From Aquimarina sp. MAR_2010_214 (GTDB lineage: Bacteria; Bacteroidota; Bacteroidia; Flavobacteriales; Flavobacteriaceae): a stretch of 64,000 bases of DNA. Where the stretch lies: the NCBI RefSeq assembly GCF_002846555.1, contig NZ_PJMS01000001.1, forward strand, positions 5,167,501 through 5,231,500, written 5' to 3'. The position numbers and the translations under genes are program-made. Shown in pieces: positions 1-7,692 of this stretch (its first letter is position 1; each line of letters begins with the position of its first letter). Below the pieces are notes generated by a model. It was not told where the DNA came from, did not search any database, and was given only the letters and a program-made list of their open reading frames with translations.

Positions 1-1
1 G

Positions 2-727
2 GCATCAGTTGAACAAACTGAAAATGGAACTACATATACAGGTGAAGATGCTAAAGTTGCATTCCTTAATTTAAGGAAGCAGTATGGTAGTGGAAACTCA
101 AAGAATGAAGAAGAAACAAATCCTCAGGATGATATCACAGTTAATTCTGAAGGGGTTGTTACGAATGTTGTTAAGAATAATGATCCAAATAGATTTTTTG
201 ATGAAGATGGAAACGAATTGTCTTTTCACGATTCTGAAGGAGTAGATAAGCCATATATAACAGGAACATATAGGAGAGGTGATCGATTATTCTATTCAGT
301 TTCCACAGAACAAATGAATGAAGAAATAATGAATAGAGGCCTTATAATGCAAAGATGGCTTTCAAAAAGAGGTGGTCCTCAAAGTGGAGTTTATTATATG
401 TGGAGTTTATTTTCTGCTAGAAATAAAGGACATGGGGATTTTGATTTTGCGGAACAATATTTAGCGGATTTAATTGAAAACCCTTCACTTAATACGGGGA
501 GAAATAGATCAAGTACAACTTATAATGATGGAGCTGGTTTTTTTAGACTTGGTAATACGAACAACATTTATAATTTATATGATGCTGGTAATTATATGTG
601 GGGAAAAGCAATGGGAATGTCAGGATTCTCTTATGGAGAAGTAAGAATAGGTTCACAAGCTAATGAAACATTTAGAGATAGTAAAGCTGACCAAAGAGCA
701 ATTAAAAAAGGATTTAATGGAAACTAA
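2..727 (+). CDS. Rhs-family polymorphic toxin, C-terminal end (5' partial)
   Basis: The reading frame is open from base 2 to the stop at 725-727, so this is the 3' end of a larger gene that begins outside the window; the TTG at 218 is internal. The visible 241 residues run from a hydrophilic linker into a C-terminal domain rich in Asn, Gly and Tyr. Its end, with an NLYDAGNYMWG stretch followed by GSQANETF and ADQRAI, resembles what I recall of polymorphic toxin type 44 domains, but I hold that loosely. The Rhs assignment rests mainly on the related Rhs tip at 8221-9267 and on the overlapping membrane gene downstream, a usual toxin-immunity layout. The toxin activity cannot be read from the sequence. 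Confidence 0.6.
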   Translation, partial: ASVEQTENGTTYTGEDAKVAFLNLRKQYGSGNSKNEEETNPQDDITVNSEGVVTNVVKNNDPNRFFDEDGNELSFHDSEGVDKPYITGTYRRGDRLFYSVSTEQMNEEIMNRGLIMQRWLSKRGGPQSGVYYMWSLFSARNKGHGDFDFAEQYLADLIENPSLNTGRNRSSTTYNDGAGFFRLGNTNNIYNLYDAGNYMWGKAMGMSGFSYGEVRIGSQANETFRDSKADQRAIKKGFNGN

Positions 728-1025
728 ACTAAAAAGAAACACGTATCTATCATTATTATTTTTCATATTAGTGATTTTGACATACCTATTGCGTGATTTT
801 ATTGATGATAATTATTATAGAAAGTTTTTGAGTTGGACAACATTATTTATTTTTTATCCGTCGATACTTTTATCTGTATTTTTCTCAATTAAAAGTTTTA
901 ATTTGATTTATAATAATAAAGAATTGGCTCAAAAAAACAAATGGATTATACTTAACTCTTTAAGTATTATTTTTGCTTTATATTTTATTGTTAAAATAAT
1001 TTTGGTAATGTCTAAACCTGTATAA
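717..1025 (+). CDS. Small membrane protein, probable immunity protein
   Basis: The gene encodes 102 residues with three or four hydrophobic segments (about residues 10-27, 40-60 and 80-100) separated by short charged loops. I chose the ATG at 717 over the one at 663: it overlaps the upstream toxin stop by 11 bp, follows an AAAAAAGG ribosome-binding stretch, and avoids a 65-bp overlap. A small membrane protein overlapping the 3' end of a polymorphic toxin gene is the expected position of the cognate immunity gene. No family was recognised, so the immunity role is inferred from position alone. A terminator-like hairpin follows about 60 bp downstream. Confidence 0.55.
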   Translation: METKLKRNTYLSLLFFILVILTYLLRDFIDDNYYRKFLSWTTLFIFYPSILLSVFFSIKSFNLIYNNKELAQKNKWIILNSLSIIFALYFIVKIILVMSKPV

Positions 1026-1040
1026 TAAAGCCCGATAGCG

Positions 1041-1057
1041 CGGATTTTTGTAATCCG
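1041..1057. repeat. Short inverted repeat after the immunity gene
   Basis: CGGATT at 1041-1046 pairs with AATCCG at 1052-1057 in a locally G+C-richer stretch just after the immunity gene stop. It has no T tract, so it is not a standard terminator. Such short structured tails are often seen next to Rhs cassettes, but its role is unknown. Confidence 0.35.
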
Positions 1058-1083
1058 TGAAACATACGAGTAAGAAAAAAGGG

Positions 1084-1118
1084 AAAAACCAGTTACATTG
1101 ATTTGTAGCTGGTTTTTT
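1084..1118. terminator. Bidirectional intrinsic terminator
   Basis: A 10-bp stem (AACCAGTTAC with GTAGCTGGTT, one G-T pair) is flanked by A and T runs on both sides. It lies between the immunity gene on the + strand and the convergent nuclease gene ending at 1141, so it can serve both. Confidence 0.75.
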
Positions 1119-1140
1119 ATGTTTTATAAAGTATAGCGGT

Positions 1141-1479
1141 TTATTCTTTGTATAATTTAGCTACCTTTTTATTGATAAGGTAATCAGACATATTAGTGTC
1201 GTTATAGATTACTTCTGCAATATATCGTGCGTATTGGTCTTTGTTTTGTTTGGTGGTTGTAATGGTCACGGTAGCACCTTCTGGGCAGAACTTTTTGGCT
1301 ACTGCTCTGGCGTGTTTTGCTTGTCGTTCTCTGTATGCTACGCTATCTCCTAACTCTGGTGCATCAATACGAGCGAGTCGTATCTTTTGCGTGGTCTGTA
1401 CATAAAATCCTAAATCAATCTCTACTTGCAGGGTATCACCATCGATCCACCTAACAATCTTTGCTTTATAATTAAACAT
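1141..1479 (-). CDS. Thermonuclease (SNase-like) family protein
   Basis: This 112-residue protein is a compact staphylococcal-nuclease fold enzyme, expected to cut DNA or RNA in a Ca2+-dependent way. The signature parts are present: DGDTL near residue 15, then RLARIDAPEL, which supplies the equivalents of Arg35, Asp40 and Glu43 of the S. aureus enzyme, and YARYIAEV, which supplies Arg87. I used the ATG at 1479 (protein begins MFNYKAKIV) because the upstream extension to 1527 matches nothing in the family. No clear signal peptide is seen, so it may be cytosolic. It lies between the Rhs immunity gene and the left copy of the 14-bp direct repeat, so it is probably just outside the mobile element. 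Confidence 0.85.
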   Translation of the reverse strand: MFNYKAKIVRWIDGDTLQVEIDLGFYVQTTQKIRLARIDAPELGDSVAYRERQAKHARAVAKKFCPEGATVTITTTKQNKDQYARYIAEVIYNDTNMSDYLINKKVAKLYKE

Positions 1480-1491
1480 AGCCTTAAAAGT

Positions 1492-1606
1492 ACTACATTT
1501 TTGGGTGTGAAAATGTAATTTGGTCAAAAATAAGGTTCAAAAAAGTATTAAAATATCGTTGTAATAATTTGTATTGTAGTTAGTTACGAAATAAAACTAC
1601 ATTTTT
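1492..1606. repeat. Duplicated att-like motif pair at the left end
   Basis: ACTACATTTTT occurs at 1492-1502 and again at 1596-1606, and each copy is followed by GGTCAAAAAT (at 1522 and 1609). The first copy also carries the inverted repeat ACATTTT/AAAATGT (1495-1501 and 1510-1516). A further CTACATTTTT lies at 7777-7786. The DNA is AT-rich, so some matches may be chance, but the repeated order of both motifs suggests recombinase or regulator binding sites. Confidence 0.35.
1522..1535 (+). repeat. Left copy of 14-bp direct repeat (candidate attL)
   Basis: GGTCAAAAATAAGG matches bases 8184-8197 exactly and in the same orientation. It lies between the nuclease gene and the XRE gene. A partial copy (GGTCAAAAAT) is at 1609-1618. 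Confidence 0.45.
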
Positions 1607-1681
1607 AAGGTCAAAAATGCATGCGGATTATATATAGTATAAAATGATAAGTTATATTTTGTAGGAATATTGATTTTTTAT

Positions 1682-2008
1682 TTATGTAATAGATTTAAGT
1701 TTTACATTTTTGATAAGAGCATCAAGAGTATAGAGTATATGTTCTTTATCATTATCATTCATCTGTTGTACTTCAATAACACGTTTAAGGAGTTGGTTAT
1801 CTACTTCTACAGTTACCTTACCTATTAAGAAATCTAAAGATACTTCTAGTATATCAGCTATTTTAGCAGCTACCTCTATAGATGGTTTTACTTCATCACG
1901 TTCATACCGACCGATAATATCCCCAGAAGTACCTACTTTTTTACCCAATTCATTTTGAGAAAGCTTTTTTTGCTTACGTAGCTTGGTTATCTGCTGTCCT
2001 AAAGTCAT
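1682..2008 (-). CDS. XRE-family transcriptional regulator
   Basis: This 108-residue protein starts with a lambda-repressor-like helix-turn-helix (about residues 5-62): LGQQITKLRKQKKLSQNELG, then the recognition-helix area GTSGDIIGRYERDEVKPS, and ends that domain with LEVSLDFLIG, all typical of XRE/Cro proteins. The C-terminal 40 residues form a helical, probably dimerising tail. It is transcribed away from the AAA+ ATPase gene, with a 148-bp shared control region holding two palindromes built on GATAT/ATATC, which are likely its operators. By analogy with phage repressors it probably holds the recombinase operon in check. Confidence 0.88.
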   Translation of the reverse strand: MTLGQQITKLRKQKKLSQNELGKKVGTSGDIIGRYERDEVKPSIEVAAKIADILEVSLDFLIGKVTVEVDNQLLKRVIEVQQMNDNDKEHILYTLDALIKNVKLKSIT

Positions 2009-2060
2009 ACTTAAAAGTAGTTAAAATGCTATATATAATAAGGTTTTAGCAAAAATAAAC

Positions 2061-2137
2061 GATATAAATATCATAACAAAGATATATAAACCTTGTTTAA
2101 ATCTGATAAATGTTTTAGTTTTGTGATATATATATCA
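2061..2137. promoter_or_regulatory. Candidate XRE operators in divergent control region
   Basis: TGATATATATATCA at 2124-2137 is a perfect 14-bp palindrome 19 bp before the ATPase start. GATATAAATATC at 2061-2072 has the same half-sites (GATAT and ATATC) about the same distance from the XRE side. Paired related palindromes between a divergent regulator and its operon are the usual arrangement for autoregulated XRE repressors. Confidence 0.5.
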
Positions 2138-2156
2138 GAATTTAAACTTATCAACA

Positions 2157-3683
2157 ATGCTAGACACCACCAACCCGAATAATTACGAGTACAGGACAAA
2201 GCACTTAGAAATATCAATCTTGGGCGGTATCAAACTGAATCATTTAGAAGCGTTACGGGTTACATTAGGAATCAATAAAATAAAGTCTGAAACCAAATTA
2301 CGTCATAATGTAGATTTATACAATGATACCCAAGTAGAGAAACTAGTTAGAAAAGTAGCAGAACGTATAGAAATAGGTACAAGTGTAGTTCGAGAAACAT
2401 TACAAAATCTCACAAGTGCCTTAGAACAATATAGAATAGATCAACTCAACAAAGAGCAGGAAGAAGGACAATTACAGATTAAAATATTATCAAGTAAAGA
2501 GCAACAAGAAGCTACCAAGTTTTTAAAATCAAAGAACCTGTTACAAAAGACAAATGAATTAATCGGTCAAAGTGGTGTAATCGGAGAAGAAACCAACCGA
2601 TTATTAATGTACCTGATCTTTACCAGTCGAAAAACATCAAACCCCTTACATTGTATCAGTCTTGGTAGTTCAGGAGTTGGTAAAACACATTTACAATCTA
2701 AAGTATCAGAATTAATCCCCGAAGAAGATAAAATAGAAATTACCGTATTATCTGCTAATGCCTTTTATTACTTTAATCGTACAGAACTACGAAACAAACT
2801 CATACTTATAGAGGACTTAGACGGTGCAGAATCTGTACTCTACCCATTACGGGAATTACAATCTAAAAAGAAGATCACTAAAACAGTAGTACACAAAGAT
2901 ACCAAAGGCACTACTAAAACCATACACCTTACCGTAGAAGGCCCTGTATCTGTATCGGGTTGTACTACCCAAGAATCTATTTATGAAGATAATAGTAACA
3001 GAAACTTCTTATTATATATTGATGAATCACAAGAACAGGATAAAAAAGTAATGCACTATCAACGGTTATTATCCGCAGGAAAAGTAAACAAAGATCAGGA
3101 GTGTATTGCAGCACGATTTTTACGAGATGTACAAAGGGTATTACATCCCATCAAAGTGATCAACCCGTATGCAGAGTACTTAGAATTACCACAATCCGTA
3201 TTTAAACCAAGACGCACCAATAGCCATTACTTACAATTTATAGAAGCCATTACCTTTTATAAGCAATTACAACGATCAAAAAAATATGATGAACAGTCAG
3301 GAGAAGAATTTATAGAAACTACGATCGACGATATACAGGAAGCTAATGACTTGATTAAAGAAGTACTACTTCGCAAGAGTGATATATTAAATGGTGCTTG
3401 TAGAAACTTTTTTGAAATGCTCAAAGGGTATCTAAAAGCCAATACTCAAACCACTTTTACTAATAAAGAAATCCGCCACGTATTACGTATCAATCCAAGC
3501 AATCAAAAACGATATATGATACAATTGCAAGAAGCAGGATTGATACAGAAAGCAAAAGGTAATAAACGAAATGGGTATCTATATGAAATAGCAAATTATG
3601 AAGAGTATAGCAATACTAATCAACAGATAGAAACATTACTTACTAGTACCATAAAAACCTTAGAAGTTCAATATAGTTCATAA
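2157..3683 (+). CDS. AAA+ P-loop ATPase with C-terminal winged helix, helicase-like
   Basis: The 508-residue protein has a Walker A motif GSSGVGKT (about residues 170-177) and a Walker B LILIED (215-220). A GPVSVSGCTTQES segment at about 262-274 and an NSNRNFLLYIDES segment at 279-291 could be sensor and arginine-finger regions. The pattern reminds me of MCM-like or primase-associated helicase ATPases of Bacteroidota mobile elements, but no exact family is recognised. The N-terminal 130 residues are helical and charged. The last 70 residues (TFTNKEIRHVLRINPSNQ onwards) look like a winged-helix DNA-binding domain. It heads the recombinase operon, so a role in element replication, excision or strand opening is plausible; no primase is encoded nearby. 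Confidence 0.65.
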   Translation: MLDTTNPNNYEYRTKHLEISILGGIKLNHLEALRVTLGINKIKSETKLRHNVDLYNDTQVEKLVRKVAERIEIGTSVVRETLQNLTSALEQYRIDQLNKEQEEGQLQIKILSSKEQQEATKFLKSKNLLQKTNELIGQSGVIGEETNRLLMYLIFTSRKTSNPLHCISLGSSGVGKTHLQSKVSELIPEEDKIEITVLSANAFYYFNRTELRNKLILIEDLDGAESVLYPLRELQSKKKITKTVVHKDTKGTTKTIHLTVEGPVSVSGCTTQESIYEDNSNRNFLLYIDESQEQDKKVMHYQRLLSAGKVNKDQECIAARFLRDVQRVLHPIKVINPYAEYLELPQSVFKPRRTNSHYLQFIEAITFYKQLQRSKKYDEQSGEEFIETTIDDIQEANDLIKEVLLRKSDILNGACRNFFEMLKGYLKANTQTTFTNKEIRHVLRINPSNQKRYMIQLQEAGLIQKAKGNKRNGYLYEIANYEEYSNTNQQIETLLTSTIKTLEVQYSS

Positions 3684-3710
3684 TGGTTCAACCCCTATAA
3701 TGAACCATTA
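3681..3710. repeat. Inverted repeat between ATPase and recombinase genes
   Basis: TAATGGTTCA at 3681-3690 is exactly inverted as TGAACCATTA at 3701-3710, with a 10-nt loop, overlapping the ATPase stop codon. No T tract follows, so it may be an mRNA-processing hairpin, a protein-binding site or a partial attenuator rather than a full terminator. Confidence 0.45.
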
Positions 3711-3771
3711 CTATAGTTAATAATCAACGAATTACACAAGTAGTTCACCAAACTCTAAAAAACACATACCG

Positions 3772-4704
3772 ATGAAAAAATTAAAGTTAGAAAGTCCTAG
3801 CTATAGGATACTATTGCCTTCATTTACCGAATGGTTAGACATCTTAGGATATGCAGAAACAACAGTGTATTACCTACCCAACCATCTAAAAGAGTTCTTC
3901 TATTGGTTAGAATGTCATGGGCATACTGATATAGATACCATCACAGCGCAATTAGTAAAAGAATATTACCAGCAGCTTACACAAAGAGCCAATAAAACTA
4001 GGTATGGTGGGCTTAGTAAATCCTATCTCAATAAACACCAGCAAGCATTAAAGAAATTTAGAGAGTACCTGATGCAACACGATGCCAAAACACCTTTAAG
4101 AGTACATCTTAAATCTGAAAGCAACCCTACAGAAGAAAAGATAAATATCCTAACCCAATCTGAAATCAAAGAACTCTTTACCACTTGCAGCTATAGTAAT
4201 AAACGTAAATGTATTAGAATACGGGACAAAGCTATCCTAACCATGTTTTATAGTTGTGGGCTTAGAAGAAATGAAGCCGTACACCTTGATATTAAAGACA
4301 TCCTTTTTGATAAAGAACGTGTATATGTTCGTAAAGGCAAGAATTACAAAGAAAGATTTGTGCCGATCAATAAATACAACCTACGGATATTAGAAGATTA
4401 TATCTATGAATCTCGACCAGAGTTTACGAATCATACAGAAAGCGAAGCTTTATTTATAAACCAGTTTGGTACACGACTGCAAGGCATGTCTTTTGCCAAT
4501 CGGTTAAAAGCTATAACAACAGCTACCGAGAATACAAAGATTATAGAAAAAGATATCACCCTGCATACGTTACGCCACTCTATTGCCACCCATTTATTAC
4601 AAAAAGAAGTGCCACTCGAAAGTATCAAACACTTTTTAGGGCATAGCAGCTTAGAATCCACACAGATTTATACACATATCGTAAAAACCATAGAAAATGA
4701 ATGA
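3772..4704 (+). CDS. Tyrosine recombinase (XerC/D-like), catalytically complete
   Basis: The 310-residue protein has a SAM-like N-terminal core-binding domain (about residues 15-110) and a C-terminal catalytic domain. The full set of catalytic residues is visible: Arg165 in GLRRNEAV, a beta-hairpin lysine near 188-190, His265 and Arg268 in HTLRHS, His291 in LGHSS, and the nucleophile Tyr300 in IYTH. It should cut and rejoin DNA through a 3'-phosphotyrosine link. Its 3' end overlaps the next recombinase gene by 8 bp, implying translational coupling and joint action. Paired recombinases in one operon recall Tn554-type elements, though the other Tn554 gene is absent. Confidence 0.9.
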   Translation: MKKLKLESPSYRILLPSFTEWLDILGYAETTVYYLPNHLKEFFYWLECHGHTDIDTITAQLVKEYYQQLTQRANKTRYGGLSKSYLNKHQQALKKFREYLMQHDAKTPLRVHLKSESNPTEEKINILTQSEIKELFTTCSYSNKRKCIRIRDKAILTMFYSCGLRRNEAVHLDIKDILFDKERVYVRKGKNYKERFVPINKYNLRILEDYIYESRPEFTNHTESEALFINQFGTRLQGMSFANRLKAITTATENTKIIEKDITLHTLRHSIATHLLQKEVPLESIKHFLGHSSLESTQIYTHIVKTIENE

Positions 4705-5578
4705 TTATACTACGCATTTAAAGAAAGAAGGATATGCAATAACTACCATCAAAAGTAATGAAAGACAAGTTACAGATTTTAAAAAATGGTGCAAACGAAA
4801 TCATACTACACCCATAGAAATAGATTATAAAACCTGCTTAAAATACATCAAATATTTAACCAGAAAAGGCAATAGTAAAAGAACGATCAATCATAAATTA
4901 GGAAGCCTAAAAAATTACTTCAACTATCTGATAAGTGAATCCTACCGACTAGACAATCCAATAGAAGATACCAATATAAAAGGAGTAAGAAGGACACTCA
5001 ATCATAACCTACTCGAACCCGAAGAATTAGAAGATTTATATTATAGTTACCAAACCGATACTTACCAAGAAGAATATCACAAATACACCTCAAAACGTAA
5101 TAAAATCATCGTTGGATTACTCGTGTATCAAGGATTAGACACCAAAGACCTGAAAAACCTAAAAACAGAACATTTACAATTAAACAAAGGTAAAATCTAT
5201 ATCCCAGGAACGAAAAAGAGTAATGCCCGAGAAATCGAACTCAAACCGTGGCAGATGATGGATTTTATGGAATATATAGGGGAAGTTAGAAACAAATTAT
5301 TAGAACGATTACAAACCGATACCGATCAACTCTTTCCCTCTGGAGATCGGTTTATCATTGTCAATGCCATTATAAAAAAGGTTAGAAAATATAATCAAAA
5401 AGTACAGAATGGTAAACAGATCAGAGCATCCGTAATCACCAATTGGTTAAGTCAGTACAATCTTAGAAAAACTCAATATCTGGCAGGACACCGTTACATC
5501 AGTTCTACAGAAAGATACTTGCAAGACGATCTTGAAAACCTACATGAAATTGTAAATAATTATCATCCAATACAGTAA
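4697..5578 (+). CDS. Second tyrosine recombinase, degenerate active site
   Basis: The 293-residue protein has the same two-domain plan as its neighbour: a core-binding domain (about residues 1-95) and a catalytic fold with GHRYISSTERY near the end, giving His265 and Tyr274 at the normal nine-residue spacing. Arg243 (QIRAS) fits the second catalytic arginine. However, the position of the first arginine reads GLD (Asp148) instead of GLR, and the usual box II histidine is Lys240. It may therefore be a structural partner, or use an altered site. Start ATG 4697 overlaps the upstream stop by 8 bp. Confidence 0.85.
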   Translation: MNDYTTHLKKEGYAITTIKSNERQVTDFKKWCKRNHTTPIEIDYKTCLKYIKYLTRKGNSKRTINHKLGSLKNYFNYLISESYRLDNPIEDTNIKGVRRTLNHNLLEPEELEDLYYSYQTDTYQEEYHKYTSKRNKIIVGLLVYQGLDTKDLKNLKTEHLQLNKGKIYIPGTKKSNAREIELKPWQMMDFMEYIGEVRNKLLERLQTDTDQLFPSGDRFIIVNAIIKKVRKYNQKVQNGKQIRASVITNWLSQYNLRKTQYLAGHRYISSTERYLQDDLENLHEIVNNYHPIQ

Positions 5579-5619
5579 ACCAGAAACCATATAAAACCAT
5601 AACTTTATACCCTTACACA

Positions 5620-6213
5620 ATGAACATCCGAGTGAAACCAAATACCAAAATAGAAAGCCCCGAAGAACTGTACGAAATTATGCAACGCATCCTAAAACGG
5701 GAGCAAAAAACAGATCGTGATCGGGAACACTTCTGGACAATCAGCCTAAACAATGCCAACACCGTACTCAATATAGAGCTTGTCAGTATGGGCAGCGTAA
5801 ACGCTACGATTATAGAACCGATGGAAGTCTACAGCATACCTTTACAGAAAAGGGCTACACGGATTATTTTAGTACACAACCATCCTGCGGGAACATTAAA
5901 ACCATCCGAATCAGATAAAGACATTACCAATAGACTGATACAAGCAGGGAGGATATTACATATAGAAGTTTTAGACCATATCATCATTACCGAAGAATCC
6001 TTTTACAGCTTTAGCCAAAGTGGTTTGCTCGAAGAACTGGAAAAAAGCCTTGAATATGTTCCTGCCTATGAAATTAAAGCACAAGGAAAAGAAGAAGGAC
6101 AACAGGAAAAAGCTAAAGAAATGGTAAAAGCAATGAAAAAAGAAAATGTTGATATAGAAACCATTATACGCTTTACAGGATTAAGCAAAGCAGAGATAAC
6201 CAAATTACAATAA
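5620..6213 (+). CDS. RadC/JAB-domain protein with Rpn-like tail
   Basis: The 197-residue protein has a RadC-type JAB/MPN metal-binding core: LVHNHPAGTLKPSESDKD supplies His86, His88, Ser96 and Asp99 of the JAMM motif. It lacks the N-terminal helix-hairpin-helix region of full RadC proteins, as is usual for mobile-element RadCs. Residues about 150-197 (EEGQQEKAKEMVKAMKK, then GLSKAEITKL) look like the C-terminal tail of Rpn/PD-(D/E)XK transposase-like proteins, an unusual combination. RadC-type proteins are common on Bacteroidota mobile elements and their biochemical role is unsettled. It lies 41 bp after the second recombinase gene, probably in the same operon. Confidence 0.85.
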   Translation: MNIRVKPNTKIESPEELYEIMQRILKREQKTDRDREHFWTISLNNANTVLNIELVSMGSVNATIIEPMEVYSIPLQKRATRIILVHNHPAGTLKPSESDKDITNRLIQAGRILHIEVLDHIIITEESFYSFSQSGLLEELEKSLEYVPAYEIKAQGKEEGQQEKAKEMVKAMKKENVDIETIIRFTGLSKAEITKLQ

Positions 6214-6224
6214 CTTACATCAAT

Positions 6225-6758
6225 ATGAGTGAAGAAATCACTATCCCAAACGAAATAATCACTAGTAAAATATACCTGATTAGAGATCAAAAAGTAATGT
6301 TAGATAGGGATTTAGCAGAGCTTTATGGGGTAGAAACAAAACGGTTAAAAGAAGCTGTAAGAAGAAATACAGAACGTTTTCCAGAAGATTTTATGTTTGA
6401 AATGACAAAAAATGAGTTCCAAAATTGGAGGACGCAATTTGCGACCTCCAAAACAGATCAAAAAGGTTTACGTTATGCTCCTTTTTGTTTTACGGAGCAA
6501 GGGGTAACCATGTTATCTTGTGTTTTGAATAGTAAAAAAGCTATTGAAGTGAATATCCGAATTATTAGAGTATTTACCAAGATAAGACAAACGCTAACCG
6601 ATAATCTAAGTGTAAAATTAGAAATTGAGGAAATCAAAAAGAAACTTACCAATCATAGTAAAAATATTGAACTGGTCTTTGATTACCTTGATGAACTCAA
6701 TAAAAAATTAGACACACCTGAATTGGATGAGAGAAAGAAAATTGGCTACAAAAAATAA
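6225..6758 (+). CDS. ORF6N domain-containing protein
   Basis: The 177-residue protein carries an ORF6N domain over about residues 8-95: IYLIRDQKVMLDRDLAELYGV, then RFPEDFMF and FTEQGVTMLSCVLNS are its standard signatures. ORF6N is a KilA-N-related domain of phage and plasmid proteins, often annotated as anti-repressor or DNA-binding. A C-terminal helical stretch (about 125-165) probably forms a coiled coil. It begins 11 bp after the radC stop and closes the operon, which is followed by a terminator. A regulatory role opposite the XRE repressor is inference. Confidence 0.85.
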   Translation: MSEEITIPNEIITSKIYLIRDQKVMLDRDLAELYGVETKRLKEAVRRNTERFPEDFMFEMTKNEFQNWRTQFATSKTDQKGLRYAPFCFTEQGVTMLSCVLNSKKAIEVNIRIIRVFTKIRQTLTDNLSVKLEIEEIKKKLTNHSKNIELVFDYLDELNKKLDTPELDERKKIGYKK

Positions 6759-6867
6759 TTAAAAACTAAAAAGATAAAGCGCACTCATACCCCAAAGCTT
6801 TTAATAAATTTTAATAGCTTCAAAAAGAATTAAAAAGCTAAAGAAATACATACAGATCATTAATAAT

Positions 6868-6891
6868 CCCGAATCAAAAGTTCGGGTTTTT
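6868..6891 (+). terminator. Intrinsic terminator of the recombinase operon
   Basis: CCCGAA (6868-6873) pairs with TTCGGG (6881-6886) and is followed by a T-rich run. It lies 110 bp after the ORF6N stop, separating the operon from the hairpin-rich tract. Confidence 0.75.
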
Positions 6892-6940
6892 GTTGTCATA
6901 GATAAATAGCCAAGTGAGTCGTTACACTCCAATTTACTAT

Positions 6941-7460
6941 TATGGGCTTAGCCAGAAAAAGGCTTTGCCCATAAGCTGCAATAAGGTGTTCCTTCGTCAC
7001 TCCACAAGCTATTTTTTGTTATTCCACAAGTGCAGAAAAAGCACTTGTTCCATACCGTTGCAACTCCCTCGCCTTCGGTCGGTAGTCTCTACTACAAACA
7101 AATAGCCTTGCTCTGTTCCTCTATCACCCGTAGCTACTCTTTTGCTTAAAAACAATATGGTACGCTATCGCTGAATAGTTCATTAAGCAAAACCGCTACT
7201 ACATGGGCTACGCCGCTTGGTCACAGCCTAGCCGATTATGTATGTTGAAGTTATTATTGTCATAAATCGGAAACATAAATAATCGGCTGGCACACAAAAC
7301 CACTACGTTCCCTTTTGTGTGTCGGCTGCTCCTCTTCGCTAGGCTCTCGCCTTTGTTCTGCACGCATGCAGCTTCGTTCAATCGCCACTAAGCTATGATC
7401 ATTATTGAAGCTGAAGCTCAGCCGCAACAGCCGTTGCGCCCTTCATCTTCAATAATAATC
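6941..7460. other. Dense inverted-repeat tract (candidate ssDNA fold, origin or ncRNA)
   Basis: No credible gene lies here, yet the tract is visibly richer in G+C than its surroundings and holds at least seven inverted repeats. TATGGGC/GCCCATA is at 6941-6973 and ACAAGTGC/GCACTTGT at 7026-7048; both have the same loop, AGAAAAA. Others are a 10-bp pair TTTTGCTTAA/TTAAGCAAAA (7140-7192), a 15-bp pair with one mismatch (7230-7288), CACACAAAA/TTTTGTGTG (7291-7321), CTGCA/TGCAG (7358-7371) and a 16-bp pair with one mismatch (7401-7456) enclosing CGCAAC/GTTGCG. Options are a recombination site read as folded single-stranded DNA, a replication or transfer origin, or a large structured RNA. Confidence 0.6.
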
Positions 7461-7692
7461 GTTCTTACTCAAACGTAAAAAAAAGATCAACTAGATTGTT
7501 TTTGTATTATAGTTGAATATTAAAGTCGTCATCAACTTTTGTGACCGAATTGTATGGTAAGACATAAAATTATATTTTTACAAGGTATCCTATTGGATTT
7601 TGAAGTGTAGGATTTTACAATCCAAACATGTTAAAATATATCACATCATTTTTTTTTAATCACAAAAAACTTAATTAAAATAGAATTAACAC

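Noticed and set aside
218..727. Separate gene starting at TTG 218
   Set aside because: The frame is open to the window edge at base 2 and continues the same protein, so TTG 218 is internal.
6914..7105. Frame of 63 codons within the hairpin tract
   Set aside because: It lies across several inverted repeats, has unusual composition and no family likeness; structure explains the sequence better than coding.
3772..7460. Integron interpretation
   Set aside because: The recombinases lack a clear integron-integrase insert, and the hairpin tract is not an array of gene cassettes with repeated attC sites.
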